A stretch of DNA of 64,000 nt from Serratia marcescens (GCF_006715005.1 NZ_VFMJ01000001.1:3286001-3350000), one strand, 5' to 3'; positions 44,924 through 55,103 are shown, numbered from the stretch's first letter. The notes: a model not told the origin generated them from the sequence alone. Numbers and translations: made by a program.

Positions 44924-46074
44924 CAACGATAGACCCGCACCCCACCTTCCACGCCCGCCGGGCTGAACAACACCTGCCACAGCTGAATGTTGCGCGAACG
45001 GAACGCGCCGGCGCACGCGTTCAGGTAATAGGTGAACATGCGTTCGAAGCGCTCGGAATAACCGCCCGCCAACTCTGGCCACGCCCGTTTGAAGTTCTCC
45101 AGCCAGGCCATCAGCGTGCGATCGTAATCGGCGCCAAAGTTGTGCCAATCCTCCATCACGAAACGCCCTTCGCTGGCCTCGGCGATATGCCGCACCGAAG
45201 GCAGACAGCCGTTGGGGAAGATGTATTTGTCTATCCAGGCGTCGACGTTGAGATCGGTCTGATTGGAACCGATGGTGTGCAGCAAAAACAGGCCGTCGGG
45301 CTTCAGGTTGCGCGCCGCGACGCTGAAATAGGTCTCGTAGTTTTTCGGCCCGACGTGCTCGAACATGCCGACCGACACGATGCGATCGAACTGACGATCC
45401 AGATCGCGGTAATCCTGCAGCAAGATCTCGACGTCCAGCCCGGCGCAGCGCGCCTGCGCCAGCTTCTGCTGCTCGGCCGAAATGGTCACACCGTGCACCG
45501 TGACGCCGTAGTTTTGCGCCGCAAACTGCGCCAACCCGCCCCAGCCGCAGCCGATATCCAGCAGCGTCATGCCCGGTTTCAGCTGCAGTTTTTCGCAGAT
45601 CATCCGCAGCTTGTCCTGCTGCGCCTGCTCCAGCGTCTGCGCCTCTTTCCAGTAGCCGCAGGAGTATTGCATGTAAGGGTCAAGCATCGCCCGGAACAGG
45701 TCGTTGCCGATGTCGTAGTGCTCTTTGCCCACCTGCCAGGCGCGCTTGCGCGATTGGCGGTTGAACAGCCGGGCATAGGCGATGCGCGCGATGTCGCTCA
45801 GGCTTTTCGGCAGCCGCTCATCGACGCCGGCCTGCAAAATGCGGGTGAACAACATGTCCAGCCGTTCGCACTCCCACCAGCCGTCCATATAGCCTTCGCC
45901 GAAGCCGAGCGAGCCTTCCTGCAAAATGCGTTTGAACAGCGCCGGGTTATGCACCCGGATATCCCAGGCGCGCGGGCCGTTGATGGCGACGCCGGCTTCC
46001 GCCAACATCTCCTCCACAATGCGATACCAGCGATCCTTCTTCTGGGCGAGTTCATCAACACTGAGCGAATCCAT
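44923..46074 (-). CDS. cfa: Cyclopropane-fatty-acyl-phospholipid synthase
   Basis: The start was set at MDSLSVDELAQKKDRW (46074), behind AAGGATTGTT, giving 383 residues (E. coli Cfa 382). It has the SAM motif LLDIGCGWGGLAQFA, the active-site stretch GKEHYDIGNDLF and DPYMQYSCGYW, and FEHVGPKNYETYF. It adds a methylene bridge to unsaturated phospholipid chains. This is not the position of cfa in E. coli, so a second copy may exist elsewhere. Confidence 0.93.
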   Translation of the reverse strand: MDSLSVDELAQKKDRWYRIVEEMLAEAGVAINGPRAWDIRVHNPALFKRILQEGSLGFGEGYMDGWWECERLDMLFTRILQAGVDERLPKSLSDIARIAYARLFNRQSRKRAWQVGKEHYDIGNDLFRAMLDPYMQYSCGYWKEAQTLEQAQQDKLRMICEKLQLKPGMTLLDIGCGWGGLAQFAAQNYGVTVHGVTISAEQQKLAQARCAGLDVEILLQDYRDLDRQFDRIVSVGMFEHVGPKNYETYFSVAARNLKPDGLFLLHTIGSNQTDLNVDAWIDKYIFPNGCLPSVRHIAEASEGRFVMEDWHNFGADYDRTLMAWLENFKRAWPELAGGYSERFERMFTYYLNACAGAFRSRNIQLWQVLFSPAGVEGGVRVYR

Positions 46075-46228
46075 AACAATCCTTGGCCGAAATGTCATTT
46101 CAAAAAGCATAGTCGCAAATAAAAATGACAAATTTTTGACGGTAAATACGGGGGTGTTTTTACTCTAGCCAAGGCGAGCAACATCATGAAATGAATAAAA
46201 ATTATTGAAATCATGCCATTTAGGCATA

Positions 46229-46258
46229 CTTATCCGCGCCAACCTGGGCGCGGATAAA
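46229..46258. terminator. Hairpin downstream of the carbamate kinase gene
   Basis: TTATCCGCGCC and GGGCGCGGATAA form an 11-pair stem around a 5-base loop. There is no long T run, so it may be a processing or weak termination signal. It lies between the 3' end of the all-locus transcript and cfa. Confidence 0.55.
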
Positions 46259-46268
46259 CCGACGGCGG

Positions 46269-47171
46269 CTAAGGTAAAATAGAAGTGCCGGCCTGGTCCG
46301 CCAGCACCGCGTCGATATCCTGCAGGCCACCGATATGCGCCGTCCGCCCGGTGCGATCGACGAAGCGGCTGACCGCCATGATCTTCGGCCCCATGGCGCC
46401 GTCCGCCACCGCCATCGGCGCCAGCTCCTGCGTGGTGGCGCGGCGAATGGCGCGCTGGCGCGGCGTGCCCCACTCCTGGTACACCGCGTCGGCATCGGTG
46501 AGGATCACCAGATGATCGGCCCCCACCTGCTCCGCCAACAGCGCCGCAGCCAGATCTTTGTCGATCACCGCTTCGCTGCCCGTCAGCCCATGCTCGCCGG
46601 CGATCATCGGGATACCGCCGCCGCCGTTGCAGATCACGATGTGCCGCTGCGACAGCAGCAGCGTGATCGCCTCGATGTCGAGGATCTTTTGCGGCGCTGG
46701 CGAAGGCACCACCCGGCGAATGTAGTTACCGTCCGCCTTCAGCGTCCAGCCGTATTTGGCCTCCAGCGCCTGCCGCTGTTCCGGCGCATACACCGGCCCG
46801 ATGAACTTGCTCGGCGCCTGATAATCCGCATCCTGCGCATCCACCAGCACCCGCGTCAGCAGCGTGGATACCGGCTGCTGCGGATGGCAGGCGTTCAGCT
46901 GCTGCGCCAGCATATAGCCGATCATGCCCTGGCTTTCAGCCACCAGAATATCCAGCGGATAGGGCGGCACATCGCGGTACGCCAGGTTCTGCAATGCCAG
47001 CAGCCCCACCTGCGGGCCGTTGCCGTGCACGATGGCGATGCGGTATTTCTGCGCCAGCTTGCCGATGGCGTCGGCGATGAGGGCGATGCTCTTATACTGA
47101 TTTTCCGCAGAGAGCACGGCTCCGCGCTGCAACAGGGCGTTGCCGCCCAACGCAATGACCAAGGTTTTCAT
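46269..47171 (-). CDS. allK: Catabolic carbamate kinase (YbcF/AllK)
   Basis: The start was set at MKTLVIALGGNALLQRGAVL (47171); a GTG nine bases upstream is possible. The 300-residue protein has the amino-acid kinase motifs HGNGPQVGLLALQ, ESQGMIGYMLAQ, VICNGGGGIPM and EAVIDKDLAAALLA. It makes ATP and bicarbonate from carbamoyl phosphate and ADP, the last step of oxalurate breakdown. It is an ortholog of E. coli YbcF, not of the arginine deiminase arcC. Confidence 0.92.
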   Translation of the reverse strand: MKTLVIALGGNALLQRGAVLSAENQYKSIALIADAIGKLAQKYRIAIVHGNGPQVGLLALQNLAYRDVPPYPLDILVAESQGMIGYMLAQQLNACHPQQPVSTLLTRVLVDAQDADYQAPSKFIGPVYAPEQRQALEAKYGWTLKADGNYIRRVVPSPAPQKILDIEAITLLLSQRHIVICNGGGGIPMIAGEHGLTGSEAVIDKDLAAALLAEQVGADHLVILTDADAVYQEWGTPRQRAIRRATTQELAPMAVADGAMGPKIMAVSRFVDRTGRTAHIGGLQDIDAVLADQAGTSILP

Positions 47172-47192
47172 GGTTTGCACCCGTAGTTGAAA

Positions 47193-48062
47193 TCATACCG
47201 TCCCGGCCGGATCCGCGATCCGGCCCTCGTATTCACACCGCGCGCCGCACAGTGCGTTAATCGTCGTCACCCCCAGCCACACGCCCAGCAGCGTGTCCGC
47301 TCCCGAGAAGTGCCCCAGGCTCAGCACCGCCGCCACCGCCGCCGATACGTCTTCAGGCGCCCGCAGCCCCTGCGCCAACGCATGCAGCGGCGTGGCGAAC
47401 ACGCCCTGCTCGGCGTAACGCAGGTAGTGCGCGCTCACCAGCGTGGTCAGCGCGTCCAGCGGAGGGGTATGGGTGAAAAACGGCGCCAGCCCGGTGACAG
47501 GGATGCGGCTGTCGAGGTGCGCGCTCAGCAGCAGGCCGAGCAGGGTGTCGTCGTTGCTCGGCGTCAGCCCCGGCCCCTTGCCCAGCGCCTGACGCCAGTC
47601 GACCGTGTCGCCCCGCAGCCAACGGGAGAACTCCCGCACCAGCGCGGCCAGCTCCGGTGTTAACGGTTGCCTCACCAATCGGCCCAGCTCGCCGTGCAAC
47701 CCGCACTGCGCCGTGCAGCGCTGCAATACTGCCGTCAGCGGCCGATCGGCAATGGCCGCGCGCAGTACCAACGCCAGATCCCGCGCCGCCGCGGCGGGCC
47801 GAACCAGGAGCGCATCCAACGTGATGCCGGCGGCGGAGAAAGCGCAGCGTCGCGCGGACGGCGCCGCATGACGCACGCGGTCGAAATCCCGCGTACCGAG
47901 CTGCCACCCCATCGGGCTCAGGCCGCTGCCGGCGCGGTGCAGCGTCAGCAGCCGCGCGTTTTCCGTCAGGAAATTGATCGCGTTGTTGAAGCTGCCGACG
48001 CAGCGCAGCGCGCCGTAATCCTGCGTCGCATGGCGGCTGCCGGCCAACGCGATAATGTCCAT
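47193..48062 (-). CDS. allH: Oxamate carbamoyltransferase subunit AllH (YlbF)
   Basis: The start was set at MDIIALAGSRHATQDYG (48062), behind ACGGAGGGGCGT, giving 289 residues of the DUF2877 family (GPGLTPSNDDTLLGLLLSAH is the hallmark). With FdrA and YlbE it forms the complex reported in E. coli to convert oxalurate and phosphate to oxamate and carbamoyl phosphate. Confidence 0.9.
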   Translation of the reverse strand: MDIIALAGSRHATQDYGALRCVGSFNNAINFLTENARLLTLHRAGSGLSPMGWQLGTRDFDRVRHAAPSARRCAFSAAGITLDALLVRPAAAARDLALVLRAAIADRPLTAVLQRCTAQCGLHGELGRLVRQPLTPELAALVREFSRWLRGDTVDWRQALGKGPGLTPSNDDTLLGLLLSAHLDSRIPVTGLAPFFTHTPPLDALTTLVSAHYLRYAEQGVFATPLHALAQGLRAPEDVSAAVAAVLSLGHFSGADTLLGVWLGVTTINALCGARCEYEGRIADPAGTV

Positions 48063-48078
48063 ACGCCCCTCCGTTTGC

Positions 48079-49344
48079 TTACGCCGTAATGCCGAGCTTA
48101 TCGGCCAGCGCTTCGATCGCTTTCTCGAAGCAGCCGAGCGGTGCACGCACCGTGCCGGCGCCAATTTGCCCGACCCCGGCTTCGCGGTGGGCGATGCCGG
48201 TGTTGATCAGCGGCGTGATGCCGGTTTCCACCACCCGGCGCGCATCCAGCCCCAGGCAGGCGCCCTGGAAGTCCCAGGTCGGGATCTGCAGCATCATGTT
48301 GCGCTCGAGGTAGATCTCCGCCATTTCCTCAGAGATGTCGGTGGCGGCGCTCATGCCGCCGGAAGCCCCGACAAAGCGCGTCACGCCCGGGGCCGCGACC
48401 ATCGCCGCGCCGCCAATGCCGAAGGTTTCGGTGATCGCGCTGTCGCCGATGTCCGGGTTGGCGTCCGCCTGGCTGAAGCCGGAGAAGAACAGCCCTTCCG
48501 GCGTGTTCACCGGCGCGGTGAACCACCGATCGCCCATGCCGCTGATCTTGATGCCGAAATTCTTGCCGTTGCGGGTCATTACCGTGACGATGGTGCCCTG
48601 TTCAATCTCCGCCCCGGCGTCCATCGCCGCCTTGCAGTAGGCCATCGCCAGATTGAGGAAGAACTGATCGGTGATGCTGAGGAACTGCATCACCTGCGCC
48701 AGCTCCGCCTTATCGCGAGGCAGCAGGCTAATCTCCGGCGCCAGCCTGCGCATCAACAGCGCCGAGGCCGCGATATTGCGCTGGTGGAATTCGTCCCCCA
48801 TGCTGATCGCCTGCGCCATCAGCGCGGTCAGATCGATCCCTTCGTCCAGCGTCGCCAGCACCGCTTTCAGCACCGGGGCCAGCGAGTCGCGCATCCAGCG
48901 CAGGCGCTGCTGCACGTCCTCACCGTAGGCGCCGAAGCGCATCACTTTGCCGATGCCTTCGTTCATGTTGCAGTAGGCGTAATTGCCGTGAACGGTATTC
49001 CTGACCACCACCATCGGCATGTGGGCCGAGGTGATGCCGCCCATCGGCCCCACCGCACTCACGCTGTGGCACGGGATAAACTCGATTTCCCCCTGCTCCA
49101 GCAGCGTCAGCGCCTGCTGCTCATCCTGCGCCCAGCCTTCGAACAGGCAGGCGCCGATGCAGGCGCCGCGCACCGGTCCGCTCATTTCTTGCCAGGTGAC
49201 CGGCGGGCCGGCGTGCAGCAGCTTGCGCCCTTCGGCCAGCTGCGGGATCAACCGGTGCGCCAGATCCACATCCTGCCAGTGCGGGCGCGCCTCGCGGATA
49301 CGGGCGATAACGGCGGCGTTTGCTTGCTCAATCGTTGCGTACAT
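48079..49344 (-). CDS. allG: Oxamate carbamoyltransferase subunit AllG (YlbE)
   Basis: The 421-residue protein of the DUF1116 family starts MYATIEQANAAVIARIREA, with AAGGAACC before it, and includes TSAHMPMVVVRNTVHGNYAY and FVGASGGMSAATDISEEMAE. It works with FdrA and YlbF in oxalurate cleavage. Lies between fdrA and ylbF in one operon. Confidence 0.92.
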   Translation of the reverse strand: MYATIEQANAAVIARIREARPHWQDVDLAHRLIPQLAEGRKLLHAGPPVTWQEMSGPVRGACIGACLFEGWAQDEQQALTLLEQGEIEFIPCHSVSAVGPMGGITSAHMPMVVVRNTVHGNYAYCNMNEGIGKVMRFGAYGEDVQQRLRWMRDSLAPVLKAVLATLDEGIDLTALMAQAISMGDEFHQRNIAASALLMRRLAPEISLLPRDKAELAQVMQFLSITDQFFLNLAMAYCKAAMDAGAEIEQGTIVTVMTRNGKNFGIKISGMGDRWFTAPVNTPEGLFFSGFSQADANPDIGDSAITETFGIGGAAMVAAPGVTRFVGASGGMSAATDISEEMAEIYLERNMMLQIPTWDFQGACLGLDARRVVETGITPLINTGIAHREAGVGQIGAGTVRAPLGCFEKAIEALADKLGITA

Positions 49345-49353
49345 AGCGGTTCC

Positions 49354-51021
49354 TTACTTTAATTTTTTCAAGATGTTGGCTAATCGTTGATCGCCACCGG
49401 CCACCGGCGCCCACTGGTAATGCACCACCGGGATATCGCTGGTTTGCAGGTCATCGGCGAAGCTGCGCAGCCCGGCGTTGATCACCGCGACGCCGTCCAG
49501 CAAGGCCGGCCGTTCGCGTTCAGGTGCGGGTAAGACGGGAGTAATCAGCTGATGCGCCAGCGCGACCGCCGCCGGCAGCGACGGCATTACCGCGATGCCG
49601 GCCTCCTGCAGGGTGGCGATTTGCCGCGAACGCTGCTGCGGATCCTGTTCGGTGCCGGTGACGGTGGCGATCGCCGCCAGCGGGTGAGCCGCGCCGCGCG
49701 CCGCGCGCACGTTGGCCACCTCGGCCGCCAGCGACGCCGCCGGATCGTCCTGAGCGCCGAAGCCGATCACCACGTCCAGCAGCAATACGCCGGTCTGCGG
49801 CTGCTGCGCCAGGCGGGCGATCTCTTGCTTGCGGGCGGTCGGGTCAATCATCGGGTGCGGGCGCCCCTGGGTATAAAAGTCATCACCCATGTCGATGATG
49901 CGATGGCCGTCGGCCACCAGCATGGCGCCGCGCGGATGCTCGCTATCCACCGGCAGGGACAGTTTTTCCGCCAGCAGCATCGCGCATTCGGCCGCCAGCG
50001 TGCCCCCGGCGTACAGCCCGGCGATTTTGCCGCCGGGCACCGCAGGCTGTTGCGCCGCCTGTTGCTGCACGCAGCCCAGCATCGCCGCCAGCCGCGCCGC
50101 TTCATCCAGCGTGGCGGCGAACGTGATGTTGCCCTCCTGGCGCACGGCAGACTGCGCGCCGAGGAACAGCGCCACCACCGGCTTGCCGAGCGCTTTCATC
50201 TCGTCGATCACCCGCTGGCGCACTTCGGGCGCCGGCGGCTTGGACACGAACGCCAGCACAAGACTCTGCGGATCCGCCGCCAGCATGCGCAGCGCGCTGA
50301 TGGCGCTGATGCCGCCGATCTCCGCCGTCAAATCCCGCCCGCCGAGGCCGATAGCGTGCGAGATGCCCTGGCCCGCCAGGGTAATTTGCGAAATAAGCTC
50401 CTGAATGCCGGTGCCGGAGGCGCCCACCACGCCGATAGATCCGGCGGGTGCCACGTTGGCGAACGCCAGCGGCGCGCCGGCAATGCAGGCGGTGCCGCAG
50501 TCCGGCCCCATCACGATCAGCCCGCGTTCACGCGCCTTGGTTTTCAGCGCCACTTCCTGCGCCGGGCTGACGTTGTCGGAGAACATCATCACGTTGCAGC
50601 CGTCTTCCAGCGCGCTATCCGCCAACTCCGCCGCGTATTCGCCGGCGATCGAGATCAGCGCCAGATTGGCGGCGGGCAGCTTCTGCCTGGCGGTGCGCCA
50701 GCTGCGCGCCCGCAGCAGTTTTTTGCCGCCCTGGCTCCCCTGCGCAATCGCCTTGAGCGCCGTCTCCAGCGCCACGCCGATCTCCTCGGCGATCGTCTCG
50801 TCGGCGGACTCCGCTTTGATCGCCACGCAAATATCGTTCGGCGTCGCTTCGCTAAACTGCGGGTGCCAGAAACCGGTCACCTCCAATAAGGATTTATTGG
50901 CCGGCGTCCCCATCATGACGGATATTTCCTCGACCTTGGGAGATTCACTGAGTTTGCGGGAGATCAACATCAGGCTGACGGAATCCTGAAAGCTCCCCTT
51001 TTTAATAAAAGCATGGATCAT
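49354..51021 (-). CDS. fdrA: Oxamate carbamoyltransferase subunit AllF (FdrA)
   Basis: The start was set at MIHAFIKKGSFQDSVSLM (51021), behind AAGGATATCACC, giving 555 residues. It has a succinyl-CoA synthetase-like fold: VGASGTGIQELISQITLAGQ, GLGGRDLTAEIGGIS and a C-terminal GVLLLDVVIGFGAQDDPAAS. It is the large subunit of the E. coli enzyme now called AllFGH. First gene of the minus-strand operon fdrA-ylbE-ylbF-ybcF. Confidence 0.93.
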   Translation of the reverse strand: MIHAFIKKGSFQDSVSLMLISRKLSESPKVEEISVMMGTPANKSLLEVTGFWHPQFSEATPNDICVAIKAESADETIAEEIGVALETALKAIAQGSQGGKKLLRARSWRTARQKLPAANLALISIAGEYAAELADSALEDGCNVMMFSDNVSPAQEVALKTKARERGLIVMGPDCGTACIAGAPLAFANVAPAGSIGVVGASGTGIQELISQITLAGQGISHAIGLGGRDLTAEIGGISAISALRMLAADPQSLVLAFVSKPPAPEVRQRVIDEMKALGKPVVALFLGAQSAVRQEGNITFAATLDEAARLAAMLGCVQQQAAQQPAVPGGKIAGLYAGGTLAAECAMLLAEKLSLPVDSEHPRGAMLVADGHRIIDMGDDFYTQGRPHPMIDPTARKQEIARLAQQPQTGVLLLDVVIGFGAQDDPAASLAAEVANVRAARGAAHPLAAIATVTGTEQDPQQRSRQIATLQEAGIAVMPSLPAAVALAHQLITPVLPAPERERPALLDGVAVINAGLRSFADDLQTSDIPVVHYQWAPVAGGDQRLANILKKLK

Positions 51022-51379
51022 GGTGATATCCTTAAGACAGCATTTAATAATATCGGCAATATTTCCCGCACCGGCGGCACGGCGATGCATTGAATCCAGC
51101 GAAAAGGTTAATTATCAAGCTACAAATTAAAATCACGCCCAGAGGTGAGTGCGGTCACACTTTATCTATTGTTAGAAAAAATAACTTAATCACTTCAATA
51201 TTAGTTAATCCAGACGGGGAAAAGCATTTATAAAAAAACTTCTAACAATGGCAATTTAATTCAACGAATTTTTAATCCAATCGGATAAAACGCATCTGGA
51301 TCACATTATTCCCCCCCGGTATTTATACATTACAACGCAGAGGCGAATTAAATAAACCGTAGTGATAAAAGGACTGTAT
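51022..51379. promoter_or_regulatory. Divergent control region fdrA / allD with CRP site
   Basis: About 358 AT-rich bases without a gene separate the two arms of the oxalurate pathway. A CRP-type site GGTGA-GTGCGG-TCACA lies at 51144-51159, and a half-site GGATCACA near 51297-51304. In E. coli this region is activated by AllS; I cannot name an AllS box here, and no allS gene is in the window. Confidence 0.7.
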
Positions 51380-52429
51380 ATGAAGGTCTCTAAACAACAA
51401 TTACATCAGCTTATCCAGCAAAAAATTCACGCCGCCGGCCTGAGCCAGGAACACGCCGGCATCGTCGCCGATGTGCTGGTTCATGCCGATGCGCGCGGCA
51501 TCCACTCCCACGGCGCGGTCAGGGTCGAATACTATTCCGAACGTATCAGCAAAGGCGGCACCAACAATCACCCGCATTTCACCTTTGAAAAAACCGGCCC
51601 CTGCAGCGCCATTTTCGACGGCGACAACGGCGCCGGGCACGTGGCGGCCAAGCTGAGCATGGATCGCGCCATCGAGATGGCGAAAGAGAACGGCGTGGCG
51701 GTAGTGGGCGTGCGCCGCATCGGCCACAGCGGGGCGCTGTCGTACTTCGTGCAGCAGGCGGCGCGCGCCGGCATGGTCGGCATTTCGCTGTGCCAGTCCG
51801 ATCCGATGGTGGTGCCGTACGGCGGCGCCGAAGTCTACTACGGCACCAACCCCATCGCCTTCTCCGCGCCGGGCGAAGGCGACGAGCTGATCACCTTCGA
51901 TATGGCCACCACCGTGCAGGCCTGGGGCAAAGTGCTGGACGCCCGTTCGCGCAACGCCGCCATTCCCGACACCTGGGCGGTGGACGCCGAGGGCAAGCAC
52001 ACCACCGATCCGTTCGCCGTCAGCGGGCTGCTGCCGATCGCCGGGCCGAAAGGCTACGGCCTGATGATGATGGTCGACGTGCTGTCGGGCATTTTGCTCG
52101 GCCTGCCGTTCGGCAAACACGTCAGCTCGATGTATCACGATCTCAGCGCCGGCCGGGAATTGGGCCAATTGCATATCGTGCTGAACCCGGGTTATTTCAC
52201 CAACGAATCCGCATTCCGTAAAAATATCAGTCAGGTCATGAAAGAATTGAATGCCGTTAAACCGGCGCCAGGCGTCAGCAAAGTGCTTTACCCGGGGCAG
52301 AATAGCCATGCGCGTGAAATGGAAAGCGAGAAAAACGGTATCGAAATCGTCGACGATATTTATCAATACTTAATTTCAAATGCTATTTACCAGCGCTCTT
52401 ACGACCATAAAGATCCCTTCGCCAGTTAA
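51380..52429 (+). CDS. allD: Ureidoglycolate dehydrogenase AllD
   Basis: The start was set at MKVSKQQLHQLIQQKIHAAG (51380), behind AAAAGGACTG, giving the 349 residues of E. coli AllD. It is an LDH2/MDH2-type oxidoreductase (HADARGIHSHGAVRVEYY, GYGLMMMVDVLSGILLGLPF). It oxidises (S)-ureidoglycolate to oxalurate with NAD. Confidence 0.95.
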   Translation: MKVSKQQLHQLIQQKIHAAGLSQEHAGIVADVLVHADARGIHSHGAVRVEYYSERISKGGTNNHPHFTFEKTGPCSAIFDGDNGAGHVAAKLSMDRAIEMAKENGVAVVGVRRIGHSGALSYFVQQAARAGMVGISLCQSDPMVVPYGGAEVYYGTNPIAFSAPGEGDELITFDMATTVQAWGKVLDARSRNAAIPDTWAVDAEGKHTTDPFAVSGLLPIAGPKGYGLMMMVDVLSGILLGLPFGKHVSSMYHDLSAGRELGQLHIVLNPGYFTNESAFRKNISQVMKELNAVKPAPGVSKVLYPGQNSHAREMESEKNGIEIVDDIYQYLISNAIYQRSYDHKDPFAS

Positions 52430-52599
52430 CGCACTCTTATTATCGTGGGCTTTTTGCGCCGCGGCTCGCGGTTGATATGTCAGAGCCGGGGAGAAAAAGA
52501 AAACCTTCATCAGCGCGCTCAGCGCAATAGGTCGGCCGGTGGCGTATATCCCCGCCCTGGCCGCATCGCCGCTGAGACACAACATGCGGGCAGGTAAAC

Positions 52600-53847
52600 A
52601 TGAAAGACTTCCAACAAGAAATCCGTGATATTTCCGGCTGGTTATCGAAAATCGGCGCCGACCCCAGCGGCGGCATGACGCGTTTGCTTTATACCCCGGA
52701 ATGGATCGAAGCGCAGCACGCGTTGAAAAACGCCTTCGAGGCCGCCGGGCTGAACACCCATTTTGATGCAGTCGGCAACCTGTTCGGCCGGTTGGAGGGC
52801 AGCAAATACCCCGACCAGGTGATTCTCTCCGGGTCGCACATCGACACGGTGGTCAACGGCGGCAACCTCGACGGCCAGTTCGGCATCGAAGCCGCCTTCA
52901 TGGCGATCAAACACCTCAAGGACACCTACGGCCCGCCGCTGCGCAGCCTGGAAGTCATCGCGCTGGCGGAAGAAGAAGGCAGCCGTTTTCCTTATGTGTT
53001 CTGGGGCAGCAAGAACATCGTCGGCCTGGCCCGGCGGGAAGACGTGCAGCACATTACGGACGCCAAGGGCGTCGGCTTCGTCAACGCCATGCGCGACGCC
53101 GGCTTCGATTTCCCTCCGCCGCATCAGCCGCTGCGCAGCGACATCGCGGCCTTCGTCGAGATCCACATCGAGCAGGGCAAGGTGTTGGAAACCGAAGGCA
53201 AAACCATCGGCGTGGTGACCAGCATCGTCGGCCAACGGCGCTATGACGTGCGGCTGCAGGGCGAAGCCAACCACGCCGGCACCACCCCGATGAGCTACCG
53301 CCGGGATACCGTGCACGCCTTCAGCCGCATCTGCTGCGAATCGATCGCCAAGGCGCGCGCCGAAGGCGATCCGCTGGTGCTGACCTTCGGCAAGGTGGAG
53401 CCGAAGCCAAACACCGTCAACGTGGTGCCGGGCTTCACCCACTTCACCCTCGACTGTCGTCACACCGATCAGGCCACGCTGCTGCGCTTCACGCAGGAGA
53501 TCGAGCAGGATATCCAGCGCATCTGCGCCGAGATGGGCATCGAGGTCGAGATCGATCTGTGGATGGACGAAGCGCCGATCCCGATGAACGAACAGCTGGT
53601 GGCCTGCGTCAGCCGCCTGTGCGAAACGCAGCGGCTGAATTACCGCATGATGCACAGCGGCGCCGGACACGACTCGCAAATCTTCGCCCCGCGCGTGCCG
53701 ACGGTGATGATGTTCGTGCCGAGCATCGCCGGCATCAGCCATAACCCGGCGGAAAAAACCGCCGTCGCCGATCTGAACGAAGGGGTGAAAATCCTGGCGC
53801 AGACGCTGTATCAGCTGGCCTACACCGAACAGGGGGCCGAGGCATGA
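52600..53847 (+). CDS. allC: Allantoate amidohydrolase AllC
   Basis: The 415-residue M20-family metallohydrolase has metal-binding blocks LSGSHIDTVVNGGNLDGQFG, EEEGSRFPYVFWGS and VEIHIEQGKVLE, with the dimer region GEANHAGTTPMSYRRD. It converts allantoate to (S)-ureidoglycine, ammonia and CO2. It overlaps the following MFS gene. Confidence 0.94.
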   Translation: MKDFQQEIRDISGWLSKIGADPSGGMTRLLYTPEWIEAQHALKNAFEAAGLNTHFDAVGNLFGRLEGSKYPDQVILSGSHIDTVVNGGNLDGQFGIEAAFMAIKHLKDTYGPPLRSLEVIALAEEEGSRFPYVFWGSKNIVGLARREDVQHITDAKGVGFVNAMRDAGFDFPPPHQPLRSDIAAFVEIHIEQGKVLETEGKTIGVVTSIVGQRRYDVRLQGEANHAGTTPMSYRRDTVHAFSRICCESIAKARAEGDPLVLTFGKVEPKPNTVNVVPGFTHFTLDCRHTDQATLLRFTQEIEQDIQRICAEMGIEVEIDLWMDEAPIPMNEQLVACVSRLCETQRLNYRMMHSGAGHDSQIFAPRVPTVMMFVPSIAGISHNPAEKTAVADLNEGVKILAQTLYQLAYTEQGAEA

Positions 53848-55103
53848 GCAACGATATCGACCCGCGCTACTGGAAAAAGATCGTCGTCGTGCTCTGTCTG
53901 GGCTGGGCGGTGATCTGGATCTATCGCACCGTCCTGACGCCGATCTTCCCCGAGATCCAACAAACCATCGGCGCGCACTCCAATGCGGAAATGGGGCTGA
54001 TCGCCAGCTTCTACTTCTTCGCCTACACCGGGATGCAGATCCCGGCGGGCATCCTGGTGGACAAATTCGGCAAGAAGGTGGTGCTGATCCCGGGCTTCTG
54101 CCTGTTCATCATCGCCACGCTGCTGATCGGCAACGCCACCAGTCTGACCATGGTCTATGCCGGCAGCCTGCTGGCGGGCATGGGCTGCGGCTCTTATTAC
54201 GGCTCGGCCTACTCCCTGTCGTCGGAGAATATCCCGCTGGAACGCCGTGGCCTGGCGACCGCGGTGATCAACAGCGGCTCGGCGCTCGGCATGGCGATCG
54301 GCCTGATCGCCTCCAGCCTGCTGGTGAAAAGCTTCAACATGAACTGGCAGATCATGCTGTTCATCATCACCGGCCTGCTGGTGGTGATGACGCTGGTGTT
54401 CGCCGTGGTCATCAAAGGCTCGCAGCCCCAAGCCCCGGTGGCCGTCAGCCAGACCGTTGCACCGACGGCGATCGCGCCCGAAGAGGACGGCCAGGCCAGC
54501 GGCCTGTTCAGCCTGCGCATGATCTCCGCCTACGCGATGTACTTTGCCACCTGCTACGGCTACTACATGATAGTCACCTGGCTGCCCTCGTTCCTGCAGC
54601 AAGAGCGCGGCTTTGAAGGGGTGGCCATCGGCTTCTCCTCCGCGCTGGTGGCGTTCGCCTCGGTGCCGGGCGCGCTGTTCTTCAGCCGCATGTCCGACCG
54701 TTTCCGCAACAAGAAGGTGCAGCTGATCATTTTCCTCGAGCTGTGCGCGGCGGTGATGCTGGTTTGCACCGTCATTTCGCCGGACTCCACCATGCTGCTG
54801 ATCAGCCTGATCCTGTACGGGTTGCTGGGTAAGCTGGCGGTCGATCCGATCATGATTTCCTTCGTCGCCGACAACGCGCCAAAGAAAGGCTATGGCACCA
54901 GCTTCGGCGTGTTCAACTTCTTCGGCATGTCCTCGTCGGTGATCGCCCCCTTCCTCACCGGCGTGATCTCCGACAGCACCGGCTCCAAGGTGATGGGCTT
55001 TTACATCTCCGCCGCCATCCTGCTGGTGGGCACCGCCATTTTCTTCACCGTCAACGTCTTGATGAAACGCACTACGGCAGCTCGAACGGCCACCGAGGCC
55101 TGA
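53844..55103 (+). CDS. MFS transporter, probable ureide uptake
   Basis: The 419-residue protein has about 12 membrane helices and MFS motifs (DKFGKKVVLIPGFCLF, SDRFRNKKVQLIIF). It overlaps allC by 4 bases and precedes allE, so it belongs to the allD-allC-allE operon. E. coli has no such gene at this position. Uptake of allantoate or a related ureide is a fair inference from context only. Confidence 0.8.
   Translation: MSNDIDPRYWKKIVVVLCLGWAVIWIYRTVLTPIFPEIQQTIGAHSNAEMGLIASFYFFAYTGMQIPAGILVDKFGKKVVLIPGFCLFIIATLLIGNATSLTMVYAGSLLAGMGCGSYYGSAYSLSSENIPLERRGLATAVINSGSALGMAIGLIASSLLVKSFNMNWQIMLFIITGLLVVMTLVFAVVIKGSQPQAPVAVSQTVAPTAIAPEEDGQASGLFSLRMISAYAMYFATCYGYYMIVTWLPSFLQQERGFEGVAIGFSSALVAFASVPGALFFSRMSDRFRNKKVQLIIFLELCAAVMLVCTVISPDSTMLLISLILYGLLGKLAVDPIMISFVADNAPKKGYGTSFGVFNFFGMSSSVIAPFLTGVISDSTGSKVMGFYISAAILLVGTAIFFTVNVLMKRTTAARTATEA

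Noticed and set aside
48055..50889. Plus-strand ORFs of 435 and 445 codons opposite ylbE and fdrA
   Set aside because: Antisense shadows; the minus-strand genes match known families and have ribosome sites.
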